Source: Sympetrum striolatum
Taxonomy: Eukaryota; Arthropoda; Insecta; Odonata; Libellulidae
NCBI GenBank assembly: GCA_947579665.1
Contig: OX388349.1
Location: 22,290,459-22,354,458 of the forward strand
Direction of reading: 5' to 3'
Length of the DNA: 64,000 nucleotides
The position numbers and the translations under genes are program-made. The notes under the pieces are model-generated. The model was not told where the DNA came from. It searched no databases and was given only the letters and a program-made list of their open reading frames with translations. Every line of letters begins with the position of its first letter. Position 1 is the stretch's first letter. Positions 35,801 through 48,240 of the stretch are shown in pieces.

Positions 35801-38800
35801 ATTCCTTCCCTTTCTCTCTCGATTGGTATTTATAAAAGTCGGAAATCGCCCGAATTAATGTATCGACCGACGGTCTGCGATGTTATATCCGCTATTACGT
35901 CGAGGAGTAAACGATACACAACTCTCATTTCCGTTTGCATTTCCCTCTTTTATCATTCCTTTTATTCAGATTTCGAAACTTCGTCCGCTGGTGTTTTTGC
36001 CGATCGCTTGGCATCCTCGTGTTTCCCCCCGCAATTCATTTGCCAAATCCTAAAGGGATTACCGTTATCGGATTGAATGTTTGAACGTTTTATTATCATT
36101 AAGAATATCACCCATCCCAAGCTTTTTACCTGAAATACTCTCATTGGCGTACAATCTGTTAACAAACAAGATAAATAAAATAGTTTGTTTTTATCTTTTG
36201 AGTTAAGATAAAGTTCCATCAAGTGTAGAACGAATTGATTGAATTTTTTGCATTATGTTGTTTATAATGAGCACTCCTTCCTTTAAATACGTCCAAAAAA
36301 TTCTATCGTTGCTTCCCCTTTCCCGTATTTTATCCCTAACACTTGTTATTGATCTTTGTTATTGATATGATTTTGATTCTGCATAAATCTATATTTGTGT
36401 TTGGTGTTTGGTATACTTTATCTCTTACTAGAAAATAGGTTGTCTCTTTGAGAAGTATTCAGCCCGTCGGCCGTTTGGACCTGAACGTTTACATCAATAA
36501 TTACCTTATGCCGAGGAAATTTACGTAAAGGGAATGAGACGTCTTTGGAAAAGTGAGGAGTACGGTACTTTTCCATGCTTTCCGAATCAGAATGCAATAA
36601 GTGGTAAAATAACACGTCAGAGTAGCTCAGTGATCATAAGTAGCAATTTTTATAGAATTCAACAAGAAGGGACATAAAGGAAACTCATCTCTATTTACTT
36701 GTGTCTTTTATTAATTAATAATTCTCTAACTTCCTGAAGTCACGTTAAAATTCTCTAGAAACATATAAACTCATTAAGATAAATAAATTCTCGCCTATTA
36801 CTTCAGTTGTGTGCGACAAAGTTGTCAGAAGCTGGTGCAATGCTGTTTAAAATATTGGTGACACATATTTATTCGTTAATTCCGCTCTTTAGTATTCAAG
36901 AAAGACTCTTTTGTAGTCTTCTGCGTTAGTAGAAGTCTCAAGACGTGTTTATTGCTTTGCATTTCGTAACTTCTGTCACATATATCTTTTACACTACTTC
37001 CTGGCCCGTGCATTACACGAAGTGAGATGTTCACTGCATTCTTTTTTGTGTTTCGTACAGTTTCGAGTATTCGAAATAACCTTCCTCAGCTCTTCGTCTA
37101 CTTGTTCAGCGTCAGTATTTCCATTCGTTTCACCTCTGAGACAATATTTACTGCATTCAATCGAAGTAAACATCGACGTTCGCATTACTATCGATTCGAA
37201 ATGATTTCTTACGAATTCCAACGACGTTGGCGGGGCAAAGTAGCTCCTTTTGAAATAGATATATCGCTGGGGCTTTTCAGATTCCTCCTTCCCTCTTCAG
37301 CCATGGAGTCCCCCTATTCCTTAAGACTTCCTCATCGAATGCCAATGGAGCGTGTAAATAGCTCTATTCCTATCGGAGAGATCTTATCGATTCAGTCGCG
37401 TTTTCCTTCATGGCCATTTAACGGTAAGATTTCTGAGAGTCGTTTTCCGAAATGTCTTAAGACTTGATTTTATGCACCCTTCTACGGCGCGGGATTTCAT
37501 CGCATGATTTAGGACATCGCCTACCCACTTACCTCTAAGTTTATCGCTGCCAAATTTGTAACGAGATAGACATCTCTTAGAAGCCTTGAGGACATGGCAG
37601 GTAATGGCGGAATGCCAGAATGTTAAACATCGTTCCTGGAGAACGGATACCAATTGTGTTGAAAAATACAGTCTCTCTGAGGATAAAATTCCCGACTAGA
37701 GATTTAATTTTTCGCGTTTGATTTTTATAATTGGAAATACCTGCAATTCTTTCGTTTAATATCACATATTTCTCGCATTCCTAATTAGAGGGATTGAATT
37801 CCATCGGTGTTCCTCGCATCGCAGGGTAATTACTATCAAAATAGAAATTCTATAAATTCTCTCTTCTGTTTTTTTGTTCTCGAGCAATTTACTTATATAA
37901 TTAATATATTCATCGAGTACCCTGGAATCCTTAATATTGATTGAGTAGCTTATCATCCTATCGCCAAGTTTTGTTAAACAAATATCATTTATGAATCTTG
38001 AAGATTAATCAATTCTTCGTTTAGAAAGGCATTTTTTTTAAAAGGTTGATTTTTGATACAATGTGAGCACTTAGCAGTGAAACTGGGATAATTTCATAAA
38101 AAATACCCTTTGAACTTGATTATTAGAATGTAAATCGTAATCTTTGTAGCGCGCATAGCGCATATGTTATATTTTTTTCTTTTAAGATGGTTTATAAGAT
38201 GAACTCGATATGCGTAGGTGTTACTTCGTGGCAGACCATAGTAATCGAAAAGAATTACTTCGTACACACCGTATCGTGAAGGAAGGAGTGACTCCATCGT
38301 GAACGCAGTGGTTACGGCCTTCACCTCCTAGAAGAGATTGAGATAGTTTGCTTTCCAAAGAATAGAACCCTAACCAATGAGCACGTTTATCCCAATCCCT
38401 CGCCCCTTCTTTCCCTTCTCACAAAAATCTTTACATCCTAAACATCTTACTCAAACCTTCCTTCCCCTTTCCCTCCTTTTTTTTGCATTGTTTGCTCTGT
38501 ATAAATTGTTGTACTTAAAAGAAAAATTTGCCTGATTATGCTAGTTCCGCTAGCTGAACATTTCGCATCAATAAATTCTGTGGGAGCGTGCGAAGTAATT
38601 CTTTTACGTTATTATGGTTTATAAGACTGTGTTGTACGTATTGTTCATGAACGGCACAGACTTATCATCAACAGAAATATATCATCATTAACAGAATAAA
38701 CGTTGTGTATCAATCCCATACATTTCCGTCGGAATCTCTAAATTGAATCTCGCTCACTGCAGTTACTATTTGCCACGTTTAGGAAGAAGGCAGTAATCGG

Positions 38801-38934
38801 TTCCCACCCTTCTTATGGCCGGATGCAGTCCTTTCTGAGGGCAGTCTCACCAGACCTCGCAAACGGTAATGGTTAAGGACTCAATTTCCTTGAAAACTGG
38901 GTGCCATTGAAGGGAAGGTCTTGATCGACTCCTT

Positions 38935-38949
38935 GGGCGCCATCTGCAG
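38935..38949 (-). promoter_or_regulatory. CTCF-like motif
   Basis: GGGCGCCATCTGCAG reads CTGCAGATGGCGCCC on minus, a good match to the CTCF core. It is the closest relative in the window of the site at 15536-15550 and lies inside the patch 38930-39300. Confidence 0.25.
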
Positions 38950-39119
38950 CCTCCTCCGCCCCTTCATTGTCTCTCGGAGGAGCTATTAATTATCCGCTCA
39001 AGAGAACAGTAGATTGCGATGTCCACGCCATGCATTCGTCCTTCCCCGAATTCTTAAACAGCAGGGAAAATTACTCGGGTCCCTTAAATTTGGATCTCCC
39101 CGCTCTTGTTTTTAATCAT

Positions 39120-39300
39120 CCCCCGCGATGAATTATTCTCCGGAATTTGTATTCATTAAGGGTCGCACGCGACTGCCATTCCAGCTGTTTTTTTCGCTCA
39201 CGTATTCATTGGTTCTATTTCATGCATAATTTCCGAGGCGCTGAAACCTATTTGAATGCATATCCCATGCGTTATGCAAAGTTTTGCTGAAGGATGTCTT
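39120..39300. promoter_or_regulatory. Possible enhancer with POU-like words
   Basis: Within 60 bases there are three octamer-like words: ATGCATAAT (39222-39230), GAATGCATAT (39254-39263) and TTATGCAAA (39272-39280). Also present are GAATTATTC, TTCATTAAG and CAGCTG words, in a block that is less AT-rich than its surroundings. Such clustering suits a developmental enhancer. No direct evidence exists in the sequence. Confidence 0.2.
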
Positions 39301-39544
39301 CCCCTTCGTATTTAGTTGGTAAAATAATTAAGGCCCTCTTAATGTGTTAAGTTTATAATTTTTACCTAGTTATTTATCTGATTTGTTGTATTTCGCATCA
39401 TAAGTGGACCACCGTCCGGTGGCATTTTGCATTCATTTTTATATTATTATGTATATATTTTTGTTAATTCATTTCTCATTTAATTTTTCGCTTACAATTT
39501 TTATAAGATATGATTGAATACCCATATATATTCTATTATTTGTT

Positions 39545-39620
39545 ACTAGATAGCCTAGTAGTTATTGTTTTGACATTACTGGCACCGTAGTCTCGAGTTC
39601 GACTCCGGGTGAGGTCGTAT
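39545..39620 (+). repeat. SINE head relic (tRNA-like)
   Basis: TAGATAGCCTAGTAGTTATTG and, 45 bases later, TCTCGAGTTCGACTCCGGG correspond to the A and B box regions of the 131-bp SINE at 23008 (GGTAGCCTAGTGGG and TCTCGGGTTCGATTCTC). After the B box the sequence departs from that family: the GCGAAATGACC body is missing. It is therefore either a truncated copy or a different family sharing the same tRNA-like head. Confidence 0.5.
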
Positions 39621-42600
39621 TTTCCTATATTTACCTTCCCGTAATGGTGATAAACTCCAGAATTAAAACAGCAGTTAAGTTTCTATTAAGATATTTGTAT
39701 TTGTATTTTGGCATAGTAATCATTAGATTTAAAAATATTATTATTTTAATTAAATTATATTTATTAAATTTATTTATTGTTAATTTTAATTCAAATTATA
39801 TTTCATCTTGACGTGGATTTCCGGTTAGTCCTACTGCTATGTTTTTAGAACTGCTTGTAAAGTAGATCCTTAGTAATCGATTGGTACTATACTTCCCTAT
39901 GTATATTTTAATAAATTTGCAGAACTTGTTTCCAAAGTTTCTAAATCCAGTTTCAGAAGACCGATTAAAAATCGAACTGGTATCGACTGGTTGCACTCGT
40001 CACCTCAAAAAGTTCATTTTGTATTGATAAAATACCTAACACCTATTATGTCACCTATGTTTTATTTGGATTGAAGTTATGCATGCCATTACATGATTTA
40101 CCATCCAAATGAAATTAATTCCTTATTACTGAATCTCTGAATGTCTTTGAATTTTTGGAAATATTTGCTGAATTCGGGTATATTAATTCCCAAATTTTGG
40201 AATTCGAAGAAGCGTGAATTAATTTCGTTAGTCCTTCCCGTTATCTGATAATCATAATAGAGGCATTAATTGATTTCCTACGAGTTACTTTTATTCATTA
40301 GCATGGATAATCTAATCTGCCTACGCTCGGAAATATGTGGCAGGAATTTTCAATTAACAATTCCACATTCGAGGAGTATAATATTTCGATCACGAATGCC
40401 CGCCATTTTTCTAAATGAGGTCATTCACGATGAATATGCGGCGGGGTCACGTTTTCCCTTGGTCCATGCCCCCTTTTTTTCCAGTTTATTTTATGGGAAT
40501 GGAAGAATGCATATTTCTTCGGTCGCTAATTCGAAAGTGGGAAAAAAGGATATGAATTCTGGATATGCGAGGGATTCCGAAGTTGATGAAATCCGAATCG
40601 TTGCATCCGTTGATGAGTGTCGCGGGAGGGTAATATTTTGAGGCAGGTCGTGTCAATTAAAGTTGTGTATGTTTCCGCGTTCCGAATCGAAACCTGTATT
40701 CCTGACAGAATTAATTGGAAACTCAGTGGTGTTGCATTAATAGGCAACATGCCCAAGTTGTGATTTATGGGAGGTCTCAGTAGTAGTTATTGAGTTTGAT
40801 AGAAGATTCATCAAGACGGTGTTTTTTTTCGCGAGTCGACGTAGAGAAGAGCTTGGAAGCGGTGTGAATTCACTAGGTGAATTGAAGCTTTCTACTGCCT
40901 ATTCGTACTTTCTAATTACTGAGCTAGAGATCGTAACGATTTCAGCAATTAATTATTTCATATTCTGAGCACCGCCCTTTCCTCATTACCTGGTAACCTT
41001 CGAATTCAACAGATAATTTTTTTCTAGTATTTTACCGAAATAACTTTTTTTGCTTATTGAAATAACCTGTTTGAGTATTACGCTGATAGGTATTTCCCTC
41101 ACATTTCTGTTAATTATGAATATTTTGTAATATTATTCCGGTTGGGAGTATCTAAAATTCAATTTCTCTCTCCCGCATCATATTTAGAATATATATGTAT
41201 AATATGCATATATATTTTAAATATACATTGTATATACCCTAGATTGATAGATATAGCGACTAAATTGATTTTACTCTTAAAATAGAGCTTCGTCATAATT
41301 TATCTCCCTTTTATATCCCAGCTAATGGCTGTTACCTTGTCTTAAGTAGAAAGTTCTTTCCAGTTATATTATCTAGTGTTTATTAATATTAATGCAATTT
41401 ATTAACATAATGAATGATAATATTTATATCGATATTATATTAATATTAGAAGGCTGGACTACGAGGGACGCCATGACAGCTGGTAAAGAGACCGGTCGTA
41501 ATAAAAATTTCTTGCGTGACTTCTTAAGTTTAAAGAGGAATAAAAACACTTATACACGTTACCACAGTATTTAAACGCCTATAAATGTTTTTATTCCTGT
41601 TTCATCATGAAGAGCCACCGCAAAGTAGAGGCCGAAAGAATGGAATTTATTGTTGAGTTTTTTTCCTTAGCCAACTATATTTATATCGTTGAATTTTTGT
41701 GTATAGTATTATATTTTCGATATCGTAGGTGAGTCTTTTCCAGACAGTGCTTCGAAGATTGTTTTATGTATGAAATTGAAATTCCTTCCCTTGGCGTCGA
41801 AAACAATTAAATTGGTTTCAATTCCTTTCACATACTGGTTGAAGATCCAGTGGGGATTCCACGAACGAACTTTGAACTGCACCTTATCGTTAGTTTTCCT
41901 GAGAATTATTGTTTTCTTTGGGATGTATAGTCTGCATTCAACAGCTCATCCGAAATTTACTCGTAAAATTTGAGATCCGTCGCCTTGTATCGTGAAGTAT
42001 TCTGATCTTAAGGAGCTGGAAGAGAGAGTGTGTGGGAAGGACTTTTATAAGAAGCCCTTTAACGTTGAGAAGGTCTGAAGTCCTAAAAAGCAAATTTGCG
42101 GAACTGGGGATCCTATGCGGTCCCGTCCTTATCACGTTGCTGAGAAGTTTATTTCGGCGTATTTCACACTCATACTCAAAACTTTGGCGCCGCATTCCTT
42201 CTGAAACCAAACGCTTTTCTTCATCTTTTCCGTATGACTTCGTGCTTTTATCTCTGTGCTAAACCTATCGTAGGCACCCATATTTTGCAGCTGTTTTGCT
42301 GATTTAATATGACGTCATTTCTCGAAAAGAAAGCGGCAGCGATGAATTTATTTTAAATTACACTATAATCAGATTGAAGTATTAAGGTTAAAGTAATGTA
42401 GTTATAAGAAAATTAACTGGAGCAATGATGTTAATGAATTTGAGGGTATAAAAACTCTCCCAAAGCCGTCTTTGCCAGCTTTAAGAATCTGCGTTGCCAA
42501 CAGTTATAGAAGTAAAGTAATGTCTCAGATTCTGCATATCTAGGAAATAACATATGTAAGGAAAGAGGGATGATTTTTTATCTACTCTTGTAGTGGATAG

Positions 42601-43477
42601 CGTAGCTTTTGAAATGTACTGCATTTAGTTTTTTTCCTAGCTTATCAGAAACCTTGACTTTTCGTTGCTTCCGGAACTGGTGTCAACTAGAAACTGGGAC
42701 GCTGAAATTGACGATATTGAGAGAGTTGTTCAACTTCTAATGAAGTAATGTAGCTGAATATTCTAGTTTATAGAATAGGGCATTACTTAAAGTACTTAAA
42801 ACAGACCTTTATCCCCGAAATTATATAGTATACAAGTTCCAAGTTGGAAGTTGAGGTTTATATTCAAAATAACACATTTCGTCGCCTGAAACTGCTCGAA
42901 AATTATGGATACCTCGAGTTTAAAGTGTATTAAAAGTTCTCTCGGTATAAGCACGGAAGTCCTCTTAAAACTCAGCGGAGATCAAAAGTTTAAATGCATT
43001 TTGCTCCCCAGTTTTACGCAAACACGTTTGTAGGTGAATTTATCCATGCATGAGACTGCTTTAGTATCAGATGACATATTTTGACTTGCTTCTCGGACTT
43101 GTACGCTACCTACCAGAGAGGAACGTGGTCCGCAATCCGCTACACAGAGATAATTTATGAATTTCAAGTGCTTAAACAAGGACTTCAGTTTCTTTCATAC
43201 TCTATTATAGTACCGCATAGTAGAGAGCCTGCGCGGAAATTTTCGCGCATCCCCTCCTCGCGAGGGGTATACCCCCACTCACGCGAAATCCTTACCCCGT
43301 GTTCTCCTCAAACCTTCCTCTTGGTTGCCAGCTAACACTAATCGTTCTCTTGTTTTTCTCCAAAATATGCCATGGTTACGCATAAGGAATTTATGAATTG
43401 ACAGAATTTGTCAACACTGTTGTGCATAGAAGAGACACTGCATGAAAATGGGGTAGGGATACCAAAGGTTGAAATAT
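39621..43477. other. Non-coding stretch
   Basis: Mostly AT-rich without recognisable genes. 40300-40750 and 42030-42260 are GC-richer patches. 41160-41235 is low-complexity (ATATAT with internal dyads). A fragment related to the foldback at 56394 lies at 42452-42513 and is listed separately. The overlapping plus/minus frames over 41938-42262 have no recognised domain. Confidence 0.5.
42452..42513. repeat. Relic related to the foldback at 56394-56534
   Basis: AACTCTCCCAAAGCCGTCTT and the following TTGCCAGCTTT resemble the left end of the 56394 element (AAATCTCCAAGCCGTCTTTG, then TCGACTTTC). Shortly after, CAACAGTTATAGAAG resembles its right end (AGACAGTTATTGGAG). The middle of the element is missing, so this looks like a deleted copy. 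Confidence 0.35.
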
Positions 43478-43570
43478 TAATAATTATAATAATAATAAAA
43501 AAAACTCTTTATTTGGCGAGGTTAGGTCCATAAGGGCCTCTCTTACACCTAACCTTTAAAGATAACTAAT
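43478..43570 (-). mobile_element. LINE 3' end, minus strand, with terminal hairpin
   Basis: Read on minus: GGTTAGGTGTAAGAGAGGCC, CTTATGGACCTAACC, then TCGCCAAATAAAGAG and a T/A-rich TTATTATTAT tail. GGTTAGGT (minus, from 43554) pairs with ACCTAACC (43527-43520), and TAAG pairs with CTTA inside it. This makes an 8-bp outer and 4-bp inner stem just before an AATAAA-type signal. The layout is typical of LINE 3' untranslated ends; I recall this phrase from arthropod non-LTR elements. No reverse transcriptase codons could be recognised further upstream on minus (to about 43840), so the copy is short or its 3' untranslated region is long. Confidence 0.6.
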
Positions 43571-44350
43571 ATTAATTACAAAAGAGGTAATGTAAAAAAT
43601 ACATTCAAATACATAAATAAATAAAAAGAAAACATAGAAGAGGTAAAATGAAAGAATTGGGATGTGGGGAAAAACTCCTCGGCTGAAGGCTTTCGGAGAA
43701 AAACCCACTGTGCGGATAAACAAAAGTATTCGGAGAAGGGGTAGGTTGTCGATGGTACTAGTACCGAAAAAGGCTCTTTACTACGCGGTACCATAATAGT
43801 TCGATTGCGCTCTGTTGAATCTTTCAATTTCAAATGCCAGCTTTTATTTTTCCGCTCGAATTAACTCCGTTAGAGATACGCGAGAAATGCATCTTCAGTG
43901 TTGCATTCATGAGGACAGCCTATTAGGACGGTACTATTATAATATATTCCTTTTGGTGCACTACCTGAAGATGGAAAACATTAAAAACGAATGGATTCTG
44001 CGCCAAATCTCAGGCGTAATCATCCGCGGGATGGCTCCCAAAACGTTTCGGTTTCTTTAACGTTTACGACCCGACTCGGCTCCCTTTTACTGCTCCGGAT
44101 ATAAATCCAGATGCGGGAAGGTTTGAAATATTTATCCCGCGGATGGATCGCGTATGGCAGATATGAAGGGCCCCTTGTATTCCTCCTCCCCTTTCTAACG
44201 CCCGCTGTATGGGGCCTTCTCCCTCATTTGCAGTCGCAGCTACAGATCTACTTATGCGTGGAGCCTCTTTATACCCTTTCAAACTTCTCGAGAGATTCTC
44301 GACCTTTTATGGCGCGTACTCGAGCACTGTGCGCGCGGCCATTCTCCGCC
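43571..44350. other. Non-coding stretch
   Basis: 43840-44350 is GC-richer with overlapping frames on both strands and no recognisable product. 43571-43840 may include more of the 3' untranslated region of the minus-strand LINE that ends at 43478. Confidence 0.5.
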
Positions 44351-45560
44351 CTCTACTGTATTGCTTTCAGCATTATATCCCTGCACCTCATTCGCCCTTC
44401 TCTGTCCTTCCTTTTTTGCGTGTCTTCATCCACTCGCCCCTCCTTTTACTTTTGTCGGTCTCGTTTTGTATTTACTGGTTTGTTATTTCTTCGCTTACTT
44501 TCACTTTCCTTCCCTTGTTTCACTTACCCTCTCCTAATTTTTTTATAGTACTTCTCACCCCTATTTCTCATTTTATTTTTAAATTTTATCATCCTTTAAT
44601 TCACTCTCTCCTCCTTCCTTTTATCTTTTTCTGCTTTTACTATTTTCTCTCCTTTCACCATTTCCTCTCATTTCACTATTTCCTCTCCTTTCACTATTTT
44701 CTCCCATTTCACTGTCATCTCTCTTTTCACTAACTCTCTCCATCATTTATTTCTTCTATCTTTCACTTGCATCTTCCTTCATACATTTTCCTTCCCGCTT
44801 TTTCACTTTTTCGGTCCTTCCATTTCTTTATATGTCTACTTCCCACTCCGTTCACTATCCATCTATTTTTATTATTATCACTTTAAATTTTCATACTTGT
44901 TAAGCGTTTTTTTTCACTCCTAGTGTGGGTGTTTTATCTCGTAACGCGGGTTTTTTTCTCTACCAACTTCTTTGGAATAATTTTTCCCTTGAACCGTATA
45001 TTTCCTTTTGAATAGGTTTTCTTGTTTATCGTTTTCTTTTCGTTTATATATGTGAATACTTTCGTATAATTGTAAAAAAGGTCCTTTCCGACCTACCTTC
45101 ACTCAATAAAGGGTCAAATTATACTAATTTTATTTGAACTACATATACATTACCCCAACTTACATCCTTTTCTACCCAGCTCTTGTCTTCTTGCCCTCCT
45201 TTAGTTTCATTTTATTTCTTCCTAGTTTCACTTATCCCTTCTACGTTTATTATTTTCATTTCCTTTGTTTCATAATACCTCCTTTATCTGTTATATGTGC
45301 GAATTATTTCAATTTTATTTTCCGCGTATTTTCTTCTGTATACATCAGGTCTCACCTCTTACGCCTTTATATCTTATGGCTTTCCCTGTGTCCATGTTTT
45401 CTCTCTCCATCTGGTGAGTTCTGGTTCACATTCATTACCTTTACCTTTCTCTATTCTGTGGTTTCTAGCATTGTATTCCGGGAGATGGAAATTTCCAACA
45501 CTCGAAGTTGCAAAGTCCCCCTAGCAGAATCTGCTGCATTATAGAAGTACATTTCTTAAA
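44351..45560. other. Long pyrimidine-rich tract (plus strand)
   Basis: For about 1.2 kb the plus strand is dominated by T and C, with C-rich words interrupting T runs. The bias creates long frames rich in Phe, Leu, Ser and His (44111-44548, 44209-44733, 45134-45544). These I read as composition artefacts: they overlap in different frames and lack domains. The core contains the 18-bp tandem repeat at 44640-44729. Confidence 0.6.
44640..44729. repeat. 18-bp tandem repeat, five units
   Basis: Five consecutive 18-base units of the form CTATTTYCTCTCCTTTCA, with one to five differences per unit: 44640-44657, 44658-44675, 44676-44693, 44694-44711 and 44712-44729. The last is the most diverged. It is a minisatellite within the pyrimidine-rich tract. 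Confidence 0.85.
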
Positions 45561-45689
45561 GAGAAGTGAAGCCTGATGAGCTATTATGGCTCCAGTAGGC
45601 GGTTCAGTAAGTTTTAACTGATATTCGAGGTAAGATGGTGTAAAAAAAGAGGACGATTGTACGCCATCAAAGAAATCATTTTATATAAG

Positions 45690-46085
45690 AAGTCAAACAT
45701 TTGGAGGCCTTCGAAATGTGGGTATGGTATAGAATGGAAAAATAAGTTGGGTTGACAGGAAAACTAACACGGAGGTGCTGGAGATGGTTGGGGAGGAGAG
45801 GGCTTTAATTGACGTGATTAGGCATCGTCAGAAGGAATGGGTGGGTAAAATATTTAGGGAAGAGGGATTGGTGAAGACTGTAATTGAGGGTAGAATTCAG
45901 GGGAAAGAGCAGAGAGGAAGACAGAGACAAAAGATGTTGGATGACTTAAAGGGTGGGTTTAACTATAAGGTAATGAAGGAGATGGCGCTGAGTAGGGATT
46001 TTTGAGTGCACATGAACCTACCGAAAGATAAAACACTGATGAATGAATGTTTGAAGTGAATGAATCTCAATATGAAAGATAACAT
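45690..46085 (+). mobile_element. LINE 3' end (endonuclease/reverse-transcriptase protein C terminus), frameshifted
   Basis: The frame from about 45703 gives EAFEMWVWYRMEK. After a one-base frameshift near 45742 it continues ISWVDRKTNTEVLEMVGEER, then IRHRQKEWVGKIFREEGLVK, VIEGRIQGK and RQRQKMLDDLK. It stops at 46003-46005. This ordered set of motifs marks the C-terminal region of a large group of arthropod LINE proteins; the clade (R4/Dong-like, RTE-like or other) cannot be settled from this part. The 3' end carries TGAA-rich sequence (ATGAATGAATG, GTGAATGAATC) that may be the terminal repeat. The 76-codon frame beginning at 45775 is a remnant of this protein, not a gene. The copy is 5'-truncated. 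Confidence 0.9.
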
Positions 46086-47930
46086 CACATATTTATGATA
46101 TTTCATACTGGGATTTTAATTTCCATAGGCTATACAAACTATGATTTTTGGTTTCTCGAAAGAATGTTTATGAATTCATTTTTTGTATACTTTAATAATT
46201 TTGATTATATATATTAAGTATCAATCGAAAGCAGATATCTGCATAATGTGACAATATTTTTTACTTAATGGAATTTATGTTTAATTGAATCGAATCTGTA
46301 CATCTGAAGGCTTTGAACTGAAGGGAAAATAACCGTATGCATCACTATCCCTAAGTCAGCTTAAAGGGGAAGGATAAAATCTTTCGCGAAATAGAATATT
46401 TTTGGTATTTCGAACTGCGCTAAGCTCAATATATATCTTTAGTAATACCCTCATAGAAGTATCTTGCTATCGCATTATTCTATGGTATCACAGCAGTAAT
46501 TAAACTTCTTCAAATTGTTACCCATTTTTCATTATTCCTCACAACTGAGCTTTACCTAATAAACCAAGGAGAGGGCTAAATTGTAATTTTCAGCATCGAT
46601 AGTTTGGGATGAAGATCAATTACAAGCCATTCTCGCAAAGTAAATTTTCTAACAGCCTTAAACAAGTACACGGTATGCATGGAAACTGTACCTAAACCTA
46701 TTCACCCATAACTTTGCTTATCGGAAAACAGACTTATTTTCTATGGGGGCATACTTTTGGAAAGTTTGGTGAACCACTCGGAAATCCTTTCCAGAGCGTT
46801 TGATTCGAAATGAACGGTACGGAAGTGATTGTTTGAAAAGTTTGATGAAGTTTCCAACCTCGCTTTAATGGCCCGAAGTAGCGTAAATACCTCGAGTGGC
46901 TTGCCGCGTTGTAATGTTTAAACTTCTTGCCATTCCTCCTCAAAAGTTGAGTGTAATTGGTTATTCTAGTAAATGGGAGACCCTCAAAAATTCTGTTGCG
47001 TTGTGGACATGAGAAAGTTTCTTTTTCTTTCGTTAATCGTTGTTAGAGTTCTTCTTTTCGGAATTTATAGTCTTATCCTCCTTATTCTCAACAAGAAATA
47101 GAAAAAGAACAGACAACAATTTCCACCGATATTCTATCTCAAAAGTCTTCTTTCTATTATAATGGATATTAAGTTCATTAGTAAATATTGCAAATTCTTA
47201 ACAAGAGTATTTTGTTAATCTATTTATATTTATTTTAGAGATTCAATATTTCCACGTATATTATATCACATTATTTTTTTAGGTAGGATAATCTTTCTTG
47301 TACTTTGTTATCATTTGTTGTTTGCTGTGAGAATATTAACCCGCAGAAGAATGATCTTACATAAATACCACCATTTTAGTCTCTCCTCGTTGGATTCTAT
47401 TAAAGGTGTTATACATAGATGTGCATGTCATGTGCTGCACTTACTTTGAGTGCTTTCCGCTAATGGCGTTTTGGCCAAATGAGGAATACAAAGAAAAGAT
47501 ACCTCATTCCTCATCTTGTCAGGTAAATCACATACCCTTATTAAAACTTAATTGAAGATCGAGGGTTCAGGTTTAAGTCAGCCATCAGGGTGAATACATT
47601 AGTGACATGGTATGCCACTTACTTAAAGATTGACGAAGTTCCTTAACTTACCCCTATGTGAAATCCTGGGTGTTAGCCAGTCCTTTTATACAGAATTTTA
47701 TGAATATGCTTCTGGTATTAAAGAGAAATTACTACATTATATCAGTTTATATATAATTATATTCATTTTTTCATTAATCTATTGTTCATTTTTAAAATAT
47801 TGTCTTGTTAGAAATATCCTGATTGTGTGTATGATTTTATCCTTAAAAATCTTTATGAATCGGTTAGACTTGTCAATTTGACTTTGCTGAACTAATGTAT
47901 GTCATTTAATTACCATTAACTTTAGTTTAT
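46086..47930. other. AT-rich non-coding stretch
   Basis: No gene recognised. Near 47555-47580 (GGGTTCAGGTTTAAGTCAGC) there is a weakly tRNA-like phrase without an A box. The rest holds nothing I can name. Confidence 0.55.
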
Positions 47931-47931
47931 A

Positions 47932-48240
47932 AGTATGGAATAGCCTTCCAGATAATATAACAAAGTCCATTTCTTTACATCAATTCAAATTAAATTGTTT
48001 TCATTTTTGTATGAAAAGTATTATTAATGTCTTGTGTTTTTTTATTATCTACTTGCATTTTATCTATAAATTCAAATTAAAATTGTCTTATTTGTAATGC
48101 TATATGTATTCATAATCCTTTTTTACTTTCTTCTGCCACGGAGCGTTTTTTGTGTTTATTGTTAACATGTTCCAAAGGACACTGTTCTAGAGCAATAAAT
48201 CTATTATAATTATACTATTATTATATTATTATATTTATTT
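47932..48240 (+). mobile_element. LINE 3' end relic
   Basis: From 47936 the frame reads WNSLPDNITKSISLHQFKLN followed by CFHFC, the 'WNSLP' terminal segment common to CR1/Jockey/Rex-type LINE proteins. The preceding Tyr-rich codons need a one-base shift. About 170 bases of AT-rich 3' untranslated sequence follow, then GCAATAAATC (48192-48201) and an (ATT)n-type tail to about 48240. Only the last few dozen codons survive. Confidence 0.65.

Larger units (their letters stand above)
32825..39540. other. Non-coding stretch with several GC-richer patches
   Basis: No gene recognised. GC-richer patches lie at 32900-33480 (pyrimidine-rich on plus from 33190), 34320-34850, 37200-37480 and 38780-39290. 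Overlapping frames on both strands across 32800-33610 and a 146-codon frame at 37027-37467 have no recognisable domains. The remainder is AT-rich. 38440-38490 is pyrimidine-rich on plus. Confidence 0.5.

Noticed and set aside
37027..37467. 146-codon plus frame
   Set aside because: No recognisable motif, and a minus frame covers part of the same bases. Kept as non-coding.
44111..44733. 145- and 174-codon overlapping plus frames
   Set aside because: Low-complexity pyrimidine tract, partly an 18-bp tandem repeat; two frames open at once indicates compositional bias rather than coding.
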